IMG/VR virus record: IMGVR_UViG_3300034407_001431 | Span: 1-27,422 of that record | Reading direction: 5' to 3' (one strand) | DNA length: 27,422 bases | Source of the DNA: a virus | Part shown: positions 15,135-22,739 of the stretch, one piece after another | Layout: every line of letters starts with the position of its first letter | Numbering within the stretch: the first letter of the stretch is position 1 | The notes under the pieces: model-generated | What the model was told of the DNA's origin: nothing | The model's database searches: none | Seen by the model: only the letters and a program-made list of their open reading frames with translations | Program-made: the position numbers and the translations under genes

Positions 15135-15508
15135 ATCCATTTGAATATGTAAATGCTATTAACTATAGTAAAGAAAAATTAATTGTAGATGACTTAACCG
15201 AAAAGGCCTATAATGGCTATATGGTCAATAGGTCACTATCTTATTTTCCCGACACCGTCCTTGCTGCTAATGAAATGAATGTCAATCATCAACTTGACAA
15301 GAAAATGCAGTTTGACTTTCTTATAAATATTATTAGAAAACGAAAGCGCTTTTCAAAATGGGAAAAGAAAAAAGCTGACGGTGATGTGGATGTAGTCAAA
15401 GAGTATTATGGTTATAACGATTTAAAAGCTCGTCAAGTACTTGGTCTTCTATCACCTGAACAATTAGAACAATTATATAAAAAGGTGAACAAAGGTGGAA
15501 GAAAGTAA
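15131..15508 (+). CDS. 62: Clamp loader small subunit gp62
   Basis: This is the small subunit of the gp44/gp62 clamp loader. The 125-residue product is shorter than T4 gp62 (187), as is usual for the marine branch. Shared features are the YNGYMVNRSLSYFPDTV block (T4: KFMVENALSQFPEC), followed by NEMNVNHQLDKKMQFDFLIN and a basic RKRKRFSKWEKK (T4: RGKRYGKWAKL), then EYYGYNDLKARQVLGLL. It overlaps the nucleotidyltransferase gene by 4 nt and regA by 14 nt. The RegA ribosome site (AGGTGA) lies in its last codons, so translation of the three is coupled. Confidence 0.87.
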   Translation: MNPFEYVNAINYSKEKLIVDDLTEKAYNGYMVNRSLSYFPDTVLAANEMNVNHQLDKKMQFDFLINIIRKRKRFSKWEKKKADGDVDVVKEYYGYNDLKARQVLGLLSPEQLEQLYKKVNKGGRK

Positions 15509-15911
15509 CTTGATTGAATGGACACCCAACTCAATGTTGGAAGTTGCCTTAAATGAACCGGACGATTTTTTAAAGATCCGGGAAACCCTAACTCGCATTG
15601 GTGTAGCATCTCGTAAGGATAGAAAACTATATCAGTCATGTCACATACTGCATAAGCAGGGTAGATATTTTATAGTTCATTTTAAAGAACTATTTCTACT
15701 TGATGGCAAAAAATCCAATTTAGAGGAAAATGATATTGCTCGTAGGAATACAATCGCCACATTGATGAGCGACTGGGGCCTGTTAACTATTGAGCAAGTA
15801 AATCAGGCGCAACCTATTGCACCTCTCCGACAAATTAAAATCATTCCTTATAAGGAAAAGAACGAATGGGAATTGTGTCCAAAATATAACATTGGAAACA
15901 AGCCTCATTAA
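15495..15911 (+). CDS. regA: Translational repressor RegA
   Basis: RegA binds around start codons of early mRNAs, including its own and clamp-loader messages in T4, and represses translation. From the internal ATG at 15534 the sequence MLEVALNEPDDFLKIRETLT parallels the T4 N-terminus. Next come RIGVASRKDRKLYQSCHILHK and RYFIVHFKELFLLDG, then MSDWGLL and a C-terminal ELCPKYNIGN that matches T4's KLVPKYTIGN. Two starts are possible. The GTG at 15495 has a good AGGTGA ribosome site 7 nt upstream and gives 138 residues. The ATG at 15534 gives 125 residues (T4: 122) but lacks a ribosome site. I list the longer form. Confidence 0.94.
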   Translation: MEESNLIEWTPNSMLEVALNEPDDFLKIRETLTRIGVASRKDRKLYQSCHILHKQGRYFIVHFKELFLLDGKKSNLEENDIARRNTIATLMSDWGLLTIEQVNQAQPIAPLRQIKIIPYKEKNEWELCPKYNIGNKPH

Positions 15912-16008
15912 AGAACCCACCTTAGGGCCGTTGTAATGCAAACGGTAAAAAAGCATTCGAACAATTGGACTGGCACTCGTTAGTTGTCCCTGTATAAAGT
16001 AAGCAGGA

Positions 16009-16016
16009 TATAAATA
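16009..16016 (+). promoter_or_regulatory. T4-type late promoter box TATAAATA
   Basis: Exact late box in the 168-nt gap between regA and hsp20. The predicted start at about 16022 leaves a leader of about 58 nt with a strong TTAGGAGG ribosome site before the ATG at 16080. The same gap contains a CCGTT/AACGG hairpin (15930-15947) with no T-run after it. Confidence 0.78.
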
Positions 16017-16079
16017 GAATTGGATGCCGAATACTCGGGTCTATAACTACAACCTTGCTTTTATTAGGAGGTCATAATC

Positions 16080-16565
16080 ATGACACATTTTAAGTTACCA
16101 CGCTCAGCGTTTATTGGCTTTGATAACATCTTTGATGAGTTGGATAAATTATCCAATCAATCAACGGGTGATAATTATCCGCCACATAATATCCTTAAAC
16201 TTACCGATAACAAATATGCAATTGAACTTGCTGTTGTAGGGTTCAAAGAGAGTGATCTCGAGCTCAATCAACAGGATGGTATTTTGCATGTCACAGGTGA
16301 TAAGTCCAGTAAATATTTACCGACTGATTACTTGCATCGGGGAATTTCAGGAAGATCTTTCAAGCGTTCCTTTCGACTGTCTGAACACGTAGAAGTAAAA
16401 GGAGCTAATCTAAGGGACGGACTGCTTGTCATCGAACTAGAAAGAGTCATCCCAGACGAAAAGCGTCCACGTACGATTCCTATTAATCAATTCGTGGAGA
16501 ACACACATGACACAAATCAAAAAAATCCTCAGTTTCTTTCAGAAAATGGGACTCAGCATGCTTGA
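16080..16565 (+). CDS. hsp20: Small heat-shock protein (Hsp20/IbpA-like)
   Basis: This is an alpha-crystallin-domain chaperone of 161 residues. The order is typical: an N-terminal FxxIFDELDKL segment (about 12-25), YPPHNILKLTDNKYAIELAV starting the beta-sandwich, the strand GILHVTGDK, the dimerisation-loop region with YLHRGISGRSFKRSFRL (the usual RGIAxRxFxRxFxL motif), and ANLRDGLLVIELER near the end of the domain (GLL motif). It holds unfolding proteins in a refoldable state. Similar genes are common in T4-like marine phages. The late box and strong ribosome site suggest late, high expression, perhaps to protect virion assembly. The C-terminal tail overlaps the next gene by 59 nt. Confidence 0.93.
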   Translation: MTHFKLPRSAFIGFDNIFDELDKLSNQSTGDNYPPHNILKLTDNKYAIELAVVGFKESDLELNQQDGILHVTGDKSSKYLPTDYLHRGISGRSFKRSFRLSEHVEVKGANLRDGLLVIELERVIPDEKRPRTIPINQFVENTHDTNQKNPQFLSENGTQHA

Positions 16566-16689
16566 CAGTATGATTGAAGCCCGCCAACGACAGGTCGAAG
16601 CCTATTTGGCCCGCTCTGTTGACTTGGCTGACTTGGAGAGACGACAGAGAGAAATTCAAAAAGCCGGTGTCGGCCAATTGAAGTATTAA
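16507..16689 (+). CDS. DUF3563-like small protein, overlapping hsp20
   Basis: A 60-residue protein whose frame overlaps the last 59 nt of hsp20. A GTGGAGAA ribosome site about 8 nt upstream of the ATG supports it. The segment EAYLARSVDLADLERRQREI (31-50) closely resembles the conserved core of DUF3563, a short cytoplasmic protein family common in proteobacteria (pattern YLAxAxDLxDLExRxRxh). The N-terminal part KKILSFFQKMG is amphipathic. Function is unknown in the family as well. Since such proteins occur mainly in proteobacterial genomes, it may be of host origin and hints at the host group. The resemblance is by eye. Confidence 0.7.
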   Translation: MTQIKKILSFFQKMGLSMLDSMIEARQRQVEAYLARSVDLADLERRQREIQKAGVGQLKY

Positions 16690-16691
16690 TA

Positions 16692-16751
16692 TATAATAAT
16701 ATGAGTTGAGGAGCATCTCATACAAAACAAAAGCTCCACCATTCACTCAAC
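16692..16751 (+). promoter_or_regulatory. Possible weak promoter and structured leader before 16779 gene
   Basis: TATAAT at 16692-16697 without a recognisable -35, followed by an inverted repeat that can form a long stem: GTTGA (16705-16709) with TCAAC (16747-16751), and GGAGC (16710-16714) with GCTCC (16733-16737). The ribosome site CAGGAGAA lies downstream of the stem, so the structure may affect translation or RNA stability rather than terminate transcription. Confidence 0.35.
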
Positions 16752-16778
16752 ACAACACACACATACAGGAGAACTAAT

Positions 16779-16994
16779 ATGTTCACACCCAACTTTTACA
16801 TCGATCAGTTTCAAGCAACAAAGAAAATTGTTGCAGATCAAATCTTCAAAGATCAACCTGAGTTACAAGAAGTAGCAGTTAAGTTTATTGACACACAAAC
16901 AGCGTTTGCCAAGATGCTTGTCGATAACACCGTTACCGTTAACAAATTATTTTGGGATAAGGCAACTGCTTTGTCACCTACCAAAGTTAAATAA
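16779..16994 (+). CDS. Small helical, phasin-like protein 1
   Basis: A 71-residue, almost all-helical protein without Cys or Gly-rich turns. Its pattern (FYIDQFQATKKIVADQIF..., VAVKFIDTQTAFAKMLVDNT, NKLFWDKATAL) resembles the amphipathic helices of phasins and related small helical proteins. I would not assign a function. It has a CAGGAGAA ribosome site and a structured leader. Its stop codon overlaps an ATG of the next gene's frame (TAATG), and the neighbour is similarly small and helical, so the pair may act together. Both belong to the late-type hsp20 block. Confidence 0.6.
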   Translation: MFTPNFYIDQFQATKKIVADQIFKDQPELQEVAVKFIDTQTAFAKMLVDNTVTVNKLFWDKATALSPTKVK

Positions 16995-17005
16995 TGGAGA
17001 ATATT

Positions 17006-17227
17006 ATGAGCAATAAAAACCCCTTTGAAATTCGTGCAGAGATGCTCCAAATGGCTAAAGACTATATGGACCAACAATGGCATATGAACGTGGATTTTAC
17101 AAAACAGTTGTTTGAAAAGAATATGAAAACAGTTGGTGAAATGGAAGCTGCGTTAAAGCCTTATTCCACAGAAGAGTTAATGAAGAAAGCATCAGAGATG
17201 TATTCCTTCGTCTCTAAGAAGGATTAA
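17006..17227 (+). CDS. Small helical, phasin-like protein 2
   Basis: A 73-residue, highly helical protein. The frame is open from an ATG at 16994, but the ATG at 17006 has the TGGAG ribosome site correctly placed. The N-terminal NPFEIRAEMLQMAKDYMDQQ and the following VDFTKQLFEKNMKTVGEMEA form long amphipathic helices, and PYSTEELMKKASEMYSFVSK closes it. The NPFEIRxExLxMAKDYhxxQ opening looks like a recurring small protein of T4-like aquatic phages, with a loose similarity to phasins. No function is shown. It is the last gene before a strong terminator. Confidence 0.62.
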   Translation: MSNKNPFEIRAEMLQMAKDYMDQQWHMNVDFTKQLFEKNMKTVGEMEAALKPYSTEELMKKASEMYSFVSKKD

Positions 17228-17231
17228 GAAC

Positions 17232-17257
17232 AAAAAAAGGGCCTTCGGGCCCTATTT
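17232..17257 (+). terminator. Intrinsic terminator with UUCG loop
   Basis: A run of seven A, then GGGCC (17239-17243), loop TTCG, GGCCC (17248-17252) and TATTT. It has the same C(UUCG)G tetraloop as the gp23 terminator. The U tract is interrupted. It separates the hsp20 block from the promoter at 17255, whose -35 lies within its tail. Confidence 0.82.
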
Positions 17258-17283
17258 ACATTGTCTCAGTTTTGTGATATAAT
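17255..17283 (+). promoter_or_regulatory. Sigma70-like promoter
   Basis: TTTACA (17255-17260), 17-nt spacer, TATAAT (17278-17283) with TGTGA immediately before. It drives the small gene at 17309 (leader with TATGGAG). The spacer shares the stretch TTGTCTCAGTT with the promoter at 22740. Confidence 0.85.
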
Positions 17284-17308
17284 GTACTATTAAATTATGG
17301 AGTGAAAA

Positions 17309-17593
17309 ATGTCAGATATTCAAATCGTTCGTCTAACCTCAGGCGAAGAACTCATTGCAGATGTCACCATACAGACAGACGGATACCTTCTATCCGATGT
17401 TGCAATCCTAATCCCAACCCAACAAAATCAACTAGGCCTTGCCCCATTCATGGCATATGGAGAACCTAAGGATGGTATCTTCTTTAAGAATGAGCATATC
17501 ATGTTTCTTATAGAACCCGTAGACGGTCTTCGTCAACAATATCAAACTATGTTTGGAAAAGTAATCACACCTCCTACTAGTATTATTTCGTGA
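17309..17593 (+). CDS. Small protein, paralogue of 8011 gene (Sm-like-looking)
   Basis: A 94-residue protein that opens IQIVRLTSGEELIADVTI, then LGLAPFMAYGE and NEHIMFLIEPVDGLRQQYQT. These three blocks occur in the same order in the longer product at 8011-8397. The compact beta-rich first half is reminiscent of Sm-fold proteins, without proof. It has its own strong promoter and ends about 50 nt before gp43, which has a second promoter, so it stands as a separately expressed unit upstream of the polymerase. Function unknown. Confidence 0.62.
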   Translation: MSDIQIVRLTSGEELIADVTIQTDGYLLSDVAILIPTQQNQLGLAPFMAYGEPKDGIFFKNEHIMFLIEPVDGLRQQYQTMFGKVITPPTSIIS

Positions 17594-17622
17594 TATACAG
17601 CTCTTGTATTTTGTGTTATAAT
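17594..17622 (+). promoter_or_regulatory. Sigma70-like promoter for DNA polymerase gp43
   Basis: TATACA (17594-17599), 17-nt spacer, TATAAT (17617-17622) with TGT extension. The leader contains ATAAGGAGTA before the ATG at 17643. Confidence 0.82.
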
Positions 17623-17642
17623 ATTAGAAAATAAGGAGTAAG

Positions 17643-20150
17643 ATGTCTTTTTACACGTCAGTTTTTCGTTATGGTAACAATATCCTATTCCGTGGATATG
17701 ATGACCAAGGCCGTCGTTACCAGCGTAAAGAACCATTCCAACCCACGTACTATGTGCCCTCACAGAAAGACGTAGGTTGGCGTGGTCTCGATGGTGCTAT
17801 CATTGGTCCCATCAAACTTGAGAGTATGCGTGAGGGCAAGGAATGGATGGAGAAGTACAAGGATGTTTCCGGCTTCAACATCTATGGCAACCCTAATCAA
17901 ATTCACCAGTTCATCTCAGAGAAATTTCCAGGCGATATTAAATTTGACCGTGATCGGATTAACGTAACCACAATCGATATTGAGACTGCATACGATGATG
18001 GGTTTCCACACCCCAGCAAGGCAGAGAACGAAGTATTGGCTATTACTATTAAAAACAATATTGATGGCATGTATTACGTTTGGGGTTATGGTGATTACGA
18101 CACAGAGAAGGCGCTCATCAAACCAGTGCGGTACACTAAGTGCTCATCTGAGGCAGAGTTGTTCAAATCATTCCTCACACATTGGCAAGCGCCACAGTTC
18201 TCACCTGATGTGATTACTGGTTGGAATGCACGATTCTTTGATATGCCTTATCTAGTAAACCGAGTGACTAAGATCCTTGGCGAAGATTGGGCCAAGAAAT
18301 TCTCACCGTGGGGTATGCTGAATTATCGGCAAGTGACTCGGATGAACAAAGTCGATGATACCTATAACATCGAGGGTATTCAGACACTGGATTACTTAGA
18401 GCTCTTTCAGAAGTTTGGTTACTCCTACGGCAATCAAGAGTCCTACAAACTAAATCACATCGCCTATGTTGTACTTGGTGATACTAAGCTTTCGTTCGAA
18501 GAATCAGGTTCTCTTAAAAATCTCTACAAGGATGATTACCAAAAGTACATTGACTATAACATGAAGGACGTGGAACTTGTAGATCGGCTTGAGGATAAAA
18601 TGGGTCTTATTACCCTTGCCATGACCATGGCGTATAAGGGTGGTGTGAACTACCAGGACACATTTGGTGTTACGGCGATTTGGGAATCCATTATCTACCG
18701 TAAGCTCAAGTCACAAAACGTCATGCCATCTCTTGGCGATGGTAATCACCATAAGACTGCCTTTGCTGGTGGTTATGTCAAGGACCCCAAAGTCGGACTT
18801 CACAACTGGGTTGTATCCTTTGACTTGAACTCACTCTATCCAAACATTATTGTGCAGAACAATATGTCACCCGAGACAGTGACTGATAAGTTCGTTAAAT
18901 CTGGTGTTGAATATTATTTGGATGGCAACAAGGCAGATGTTGAGGGCTATGCCGCTGCGGCGAATGGTTCCACATACCGTAAGGACATTGATGGTGTTGT
19001 TCCTGGTATCATTATAGATTACTACGACGAACGGTCGGCGACCAAAAAGGCCATGCTTGCCTCACAACAGGCGTATGAGAAGAATAAGACCTATGAACTT
19101 GAGAAGGAAATCAACCGACTCGAGAATACTCAAATGGCTCTTAAAATTCTACTCAACTCACTTTATGGTGCTCTCGGTAATGCTTATTTCCGTTACTTTG
19201 ATATCCGTCTTGCCGAGGGTGTTACCCTAACTGGTCAGTTGGCTATTCAATGGGCCGAAAAAGCCATGAATGCCTCAATGAATAAGATACTCAAGACCAA
19301 GGACAAAGACTATGTAATTGCTATTGATACGGACTCACTCTACGTTGACTTTGGTCCTCTTATCGACACAATGGTTTGGAAACCTAATGACGGTGTGGAT
19401 AAAAAAGTTGCCTTCCTCAACAAGGTCTGCAGTGAACACTTTGAGCCAGTGCTTGAAAAAGCATATCAAGAACTCTTTGTGAACATGAATGGCCACAAGA
19501 ACCGGATGGTGATGAAACGTGAAGTGATTGCTGACCGTGGCATTTGGACTGCCAAGAAACGCTATATACTTAATGTGCATAACAGTGAGGGTGTGCAGTA
19601 CGCTGAACCGAAACTCAAGATCATGGGCATTGAGGCAATTAAATCCTCTACGCCAGAAGTGGTCCGAGCCAAGTTTAAGGAAGTGTTTAAAATTATTATC
19701 AGTGGCGATGAGTTGGCGACACGTGATTTTATCGTTAAATTTAAAAATGATTTTAAACAACTGCCGCCCGAGCAGGTTGCCTTTCCACGTGGTGTGAGCA
19801 ATATTACCGACTGGTCGGATAGAAAGACTATCTTCAAGAAAGGTACACCCATTCACGTCCGTGGCTCATTACTATATAATCATTATATTAAGGATGCTAG
19901 ATTAAATGACCGGTACGAACTTATTCAAAATGGTTCCAAGGTAAAATTTGCATACCTAAAAATGCCAAATACTATCAAGCAGAATATTATCTCATTCCCA
20001 GATGAGTTGCCAAAAGAACTTGGTCTGCATAAATTTATTGATTATGAAACCCAATTCGGTAAAACATTTATCGAACCGCTACGATTTATTCTAGATGCAG
20101 TAGGATGGTCGGTAGAGGAACAAGCAACATTAGAGGATTTTTTCGCATGA
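17643..20150 (+). CDS. 43: DNA polymerase gp43 (family B)
   Basis: This is the replicative DNA polymerase with proofreading exonuclease, 835 residues (T4: 898). Exonuclease motifs: Exo[13 protein letters not shown] (Asp112, Glu114), Exo[14 protein letters not shown] (193-204) and Exo[15 protein letters not shown] (Tyr305, Asp309). Polymerase motifs: [13 protein letters not shown] (Asp394), [14 protein letters not shown] (501-513) and [12 protein letters not shown] (Asp562, Asp564). The C-terminal LEDFFA is a likely gp45-clamp-binding tail, comparable to the hydrophobic end of T4 gp43. The gene is intact, with no intron or intein interruption. Its stop overlaps the start of the MazG-like gene (ATGA). 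Confidence 0.98.
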   Translation: MSFYTSVFRYGNNILFRGYDDQGRRYQRKEPFQPTYYVPSQKDVGWRGLDGAIIGPIKLESMREGKEWMEKYKDVSGFNIYGNPNQIHQFISEKFPGDIKFDRDRINVTTIDIETAYDDGFPHPSKAENEVLAITIKNNIDGMYYVWGYGDYDTEKALIKPVRYTKCSSEAELFKSFLTHWQAPQFSPDVITGWNARFFDMPYLVNRVTKILGEDWAKKFSPWGMLNYRQVTRMNKVDDTYNIEGIQTLDYLELFQKFGYSYGNQESYKLNHIAYVVLGDTKLSFEESGSLKNLYKDDYQKYIDYNMKDVELVDRLEDKMGLITLAMTMAYKGGVNYQDTFGVTAIWESIIYRKLKSQNVMPSLGDGNHHKTAFAGGYVKDPKVGLHNWVVSFDLNSLYPNIIVQNNMSPETVTDKFVKSGVEYYLDGNKADVEGYAAAANGSTYRKDIDGVVPGIIIDYYDERSATKKAMLASQQAYEKNKTYELEKEINRLENTQMALKILLNSLYGALGNAYFRYFDIRLAEGVTLTGQLAIQWAEKAMNASMNKILKTKDKDYVIAIDTDSLYVDFGPLIDTMVWKPNDGVDKKVAFLNKVCSEHFEPVLEKAYQELFVNMNGHKNRMVMKREVIADRGIWTAKKRYILNVHNSEGVQYAEPKLKIMGIEAIKSSTPEVVRAKFKEVFKIIISGDELATRDFIVKFKNDFKQLPPEQVAFPRGVSNITDWSDRKTIFKKGTPIHVRGSLLYNHYIKDARLNDRYELIQNGSKVKFAYLKMPNTIKQNIISFPDELPKELGLHKFIDYETQFGKTFIEPLRFILDAVGWSVEEQATLEDFFA

Positions 20151-20524
20151 CGAATGCAAACAAAGTAAAATTATTCATGGAATCTTTCGGACAGGAAGTA
20201 AAATCCAAACCAGAGTTTCCATCGGATGATACCGTAAAATTACGGATTGAACTTATTTCAGAAGAGTTACAAGAGTTGGTAGATGCTTGTAATGCCAATG
20301 ATATTATTGAGGTAGCAGATGCCCTTACGGATATTCTTTACGTCACCTATGGCGCTGCACACTCGTTTGGTATTCCCATTGACGAATGTTTTAAAGAAGT
20401 GCAGAGATCTAATATGAGTAAACTTGGTGAAGATGGTAAACCCATCTATCGTGAAGATGGTAAAGTCATGAAAGGTCCCAATTACTCAGTGCCTAACTTA
20501 AAAAATGTTTTACAAACTGCCTAA
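20147..20524 (+). CDS. MazG-like NTP pyrophosphohydrolase
   Basis: A 125-residue all-alpha NTP pyrophosphatase-like protein. The metal-binding pattern is visible as SEELQEL (Glu39, Glu40, Glu43) and [17 protein letters not shown] (Glu55, Asp58), the EExxE...ExxD signature. The later [19 protein letters not shown] segment occurs in the phage MazG-like/phosphoribosyl-ATP-pyrophosphatase-like branch. Such enzymes hydrolyse (d)NTPs to monophosphates and may shape the dNTP pool; the substrate cannot be told here. The open frame extends back to 20105, but the ATG at 20147 overlapping the gp43 stop has an AGAGGA ribosome site. The promoter for the glycosyltransferase begins inside its 3' end. Confidence 0.85.
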   Translation: MTNANKVKLFMESFGQEVKSKPEFPSDDTVKLRIELISEELQELVDACNANDIIEVADALTDILYVTYGAAHSFGIPIDECFKEVQRSNMSKLGEDGKPIYREDGKVMKGPNYSVPNLKNVLQTA

Positions 20525-20537
20525 TTTGTGTTATAAT
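20509..20537 (+). promoter_or_regulatory. Sigma70-like promoter for the glycosyltransferase
   Basis: TTTACA (20509-20514), 17-nt spacer ending TGTGT, TATAAT (20532-20537). The -10 ends seven bases before the ATG at 20545, so the message should start at or next to the start codon (leaderless). Confidence 0.85.
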
Positions 20538-20544
20538 ATACAAC

Positions 20545-21495
20545 ATGCATAATCCAAAATACCCAATTTATATTATCTCTAAAGGTCGATGGGAATCTCG
20601 TATGACACAGCGTACGATGGAAGACATCGGCGTACCGTATCGTATTGTGATCGAGGACGCGGAATACGACAAGTATGCCGAACACGTGCCTAAGGAAAAG
20701 ATCCTTGTTCTGCCGAATGGTTTCCGTGAGAATCCAAAATACGCATATAAGGATGAGCGCACCGGTTTGTTAGGTGGTTCCATTCCCGTTCGTAACTTCG
20801 TGTGGGAACACTCCATCGAAGAAGGGCATAAGAAACATTGGGTCTTGGATGATAACATGCGGCATGTCTATCGGATGAATCGTAACCTCAAGACTCGTAT
20901 GACCAGTGGCGCGGCATTCCGTATTTGTGAGGACTTTACCGACCGATATGAAAATGTAAAACTATCTGGTATGAACTATGCATTCTTCGCTCCCGCATCA
21001 GTTCGTAAACCACCTTACTATACAAACACTCGTATTTACTCTTGCATTCTTATTGATAACTCTATCACCCATCGCTGGCGTGGTAAGTACAATGAGGACA
21101 CAGACTTGAGTTTGCGTGTACTTAAAGACGGCGACTGCTCTATGTTGTTTAATTGTTTCCTCGTCGGCAAGGCAGCAACCATGACAATGAAAGGCGGCAA
21201 TACGGAAGAAGTGTACAACGTTGGTCAAACGGGTGACCGACATGCACGAGGTGGCGAAAACTTTGATAACCGTAAATCATTTGTTGAATCACTTATTGAA
21301 CAACATCCCGAGCATGTAAAACTTGCATTCAAATGGGGTCGTTGGCACCACGATGTGAATTATAGTGTATTCACTCAAAAACCAGTTATGAAACCAGGTC
21401 TAAATATTACTAAAGGTACCGACGAATACGGTATGGTACTCAAGGCAATTTCACCTGAACAAAACACACCTGATGGAGAAGAATATGGCGACTAA
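20545..21495 (+). CDS. TET-associated-type glycosyltransferase (TAGT/GREB1-like GT)
   Basis: The 316-residue protein matches by eye the glycosyltransferase family described as associated with TET/JBP oxygenases in phages (also the C-terminal GREB1 domain), thought to add sugars to hydroxylated bases in DNA. Visible blocks are PIYIISKGRW (7-16), DIGVPYRIVIED and YDKYAEHVP, KILVLPNG, GSIPVRNFVWEHSIEEGH, HWVLDDNMRHVYRMNRN with an Asp-Asp pair (102-103) typical of GT-A metal sites, and YNEDTDLSLRVLKDG (182-196) resembling the catalytic acidic motif. No ribosome site precedes the ATG, and the first conserved strand begins within ten residues, so the start must be here. It overlaps the next gene by 11 nt. 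DNA as acceptor is an inference from the family. Confidence 0.8.
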   Translation: MHNPKYPIYIISKGRWESRMTQRTMEDIGVPYRIVIEDAEYDKYAEHVPKEKILVLPNGFRENPKYAYKDERTGLLGGSIPVRNFVWEHSIEEGHKKHWVLDDNMRHVYRMNRNLKTRMTSGAAFRICEDFTDRYENVKLSGMNYAFFAPASVRKPPYYTNTRIYSCILIDNSITHRWRGKYNEDTDLSLRVLKDGDCSMLFNCFLVGKAATMTMKGGNTEEVYNVGQTGDRHARGGENFDNRKSFVESLIEQHPEHVKLAFKWGRWHHDVNYSVFTQKPVMKPGLNITKGTDEYGMVLKAISPEQNTPDGEEYGD

Positions 21496-21772
21496 TAAAT
21501 TAAATGTAGATACAGCATCTAATAACTTGTTTATCCTTGCTGGCGAAGAGGATAAGCGCACACCTTATGATTGGGATGGCATGCCTGAGTTCGTTCAAGA
21601 AGATGTTGAAGCATACGCAAAGATCACGGTACGTATTCGTGATGAAGCAGACCTGAAAAAGTTTGCAGAAATTATGAATCAACCTAGCATTACTACCAAA
21701 ACAAAAGCAGTTTGGTATCCACAGTTGGACAGAAATCGCAACTCTTTGCTTCGTTGGATGGACGAAGAATAA
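21485..21772 (+). CDS. Small conserved phage protein, companion of the glycosyltransferase
   Basis: A 95-residue protein with a GGAG ribosome site about 6 nt before the ATG at 21485; the open frame goes back to 21473. The central segment WDGMPEFVQEDVEAYAKITV, followed by IRDEADLKKFAEIM and TKTKAVWYPQLDR, is a pattern I have seen in small phage proteins and in domains attached to ParB/Srx-like or DNA-methylase proteins. I cannot name the family or its activity. The 11-nt overlap with the TAGT-type gene indicates co-translation, so a role in the same DNA-modification process is plausible but unproven. Confidence 0.7.
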   Translation: MATNKLNVDTASNNLFILAGEEDKRTPYDWDGMPEFVQEDVEAYAKITVRIRDEADLKKFAEIMNQPSITTKTKAVWYPQLDRNRNSLLRWMDEE

Positions 21773-21777
21773 AGAAT

Positions 21778-21788
21778 TGTGATATAAT
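21778..21788 (+). promoter_or_regulatory. Extended -10 promoter
   Basis: TGTGATATAAT (-10 TATAAT at 21783-21788) without a good -35 at the 17-nt distance. It lies 8 bases before the ATG at 21797, so the leader would be 0-3 nt. Confidence 0.65.
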
Positions 21789-21796
21789 ACTATATT

Positions 21797-22726
21797 ATGA
21801 TATCACTTACATCATTCAAAAGTCTCTTTGATAATAAAACGGATAAGAGACTCGATTTTAAATCCTTCCCGGATTTTGAAAAGGCTTTGTACGCACTCTC
21901 CAAAAAAGAGTGTGAGACAAAGAAAAAAGCATTCCTTATTTCCCCTGCCACTTTTATTGAAGGCACAACGCGTGCGAATAGGAATGTAATTGAATGGGGT
22001 GGGTGGGCAGCGGTTGACGTGGACGACCACGAATTTAAAGGAGACTTAAAAAATGAGCTTTATTCTAGGTTTGGCAAGTGGTATTATATTTGTTATAGTA
22101 CTGCAAGCAGCACTATTGCACGGCCGAAGTTCAGACTCATCTTTCCTCTTACGAGCGCTGTACCTGAGGCAAAAATCCGCCACTTCTGGTTCGCACTCAA
22201 CTCTGAGCTTGGATCAATCGGAGATAAACAGACTAAAGATCTCAGCAGAATGTATTACATCCCTGCGACGTATGCTGGCGCTAACAACTTTATCTTTACT
22301 AATCACGGTGACCCTATTGATGTTAGTACTCTTACCGCCAAATGGCCATATAACGATAGGGCCAATAACTCAAATAGTTTCATCGACCGATTACCTGATG
22401 AATGGCAACGACAAATTATCGAGCACAGAAAATCGCAACTAGAAAATGTCAATGTCAAATGGAGTGGTTATCGCGATTGTCCATTCTGGCCTAAGAAACT
22501 TGCATCAGAGTACCAGGTTATCAACAGCACTGGTTGGTACCATAAGATGTATCAGATCATGGTTGCCGTTGCAGGTAATGCCATTAAAAATGAATACCCC
22601 ATTACTGTGCAAGAGATTACACAGATGTGTAGGCAATTTGATGCCGATACGGGTAATTGGTACGCTACTCGACCTCTGGATAAGGAAGCAGATAGGGCAC
22701 TAGAGTTTGTATACAAGACAATGTAA
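21797..22726 (+). CDS. AEP/PrimPol-like primase-related protein
   Basis: The 309-residue protein looks like a replication primase-related protein of the archaeo-eukaryotic (AEP) type found in phages and plasmids. GGWAAVDVDDHEF (68-80) gives the metal-binding DxD (Asp74, Asp76). YICYSTASSTIARPKFRLIF (97-116) matches the 'Y-S-T-x-S...P-R-x-R-h-h-hP' strand that follows it in such primases, and TKDLSRMYYIPATY (146-159) matches the later conserved block. The C-terminal third (KLASEYQ...NSTGWYHKMYQIMVAVAG) is helical and resembles the C-terminal region of phage primase-like proteins. There is no helicase domain. The usual T4 primase gp61 is not in this window, so whether this replaces it is open. 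It has a near-leaderless start with no ribosome site. Confidence 0.55.
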   Translation: MISLTSFKSLFDNKTDKRLDFKSFPDFEKALYALSKKECETKKKAFLISPATFIEGTTRANRNVIEWGGWAAVDVDDHEFKGDLKNELYSRFGKWYYICYSTASSTIARPKFRLIFPLTSAVPEAKIRHFWFALNSELGSIGDKQTKDLSRMYYIPATYAGANNFIFTNHGDPIDVSTLTAKWPYNDRANNSNSFIDRLPDEWQRQIIEHRKSQLENVNVKWSGYRDCPFWPKKLASEYQVINSTGWYHKMYQIMVAVAGNAIKNEYPITVQEITQMCRQFDADTGNWYATRPLDKEADRALEFVYKTM

Positions 22727-22739
22727 TACTTTTGATATA

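Noticed and set aside
15322-15329. TATAAATA late-box match in gp62
   Set aside because: Within coding sequence and about 170 nt from regA, which is an early-type gene; no support beyond the eight bases.
15930-15975. tRNA-like TTCGAA and hairpin in the regA-hsp20 gap
   Set aside because: No acceptor or anticodon stems can be drawn on either strand, and the CCGTT/AACGG hairpin is followed by A rather than T residues, so neither a tRNA nor a terminator is supported.
19335-19856. 173-codon open frame on the - strand
   Set aside because: Lies wholly inside the gp43 catalytic region, has no ribosome site or recognisable motif, and the entire window is otherwise transcribed rightward; a shadow of codon bias.
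22053-22442. 129-codon + strand frame inside the primase-like gene
   Set aside because: Out of frame with a gene that has clear motifs; low-complexity Leu/Ser-rich product and a chance upstream AAAGGAG-like sequence are not enough.
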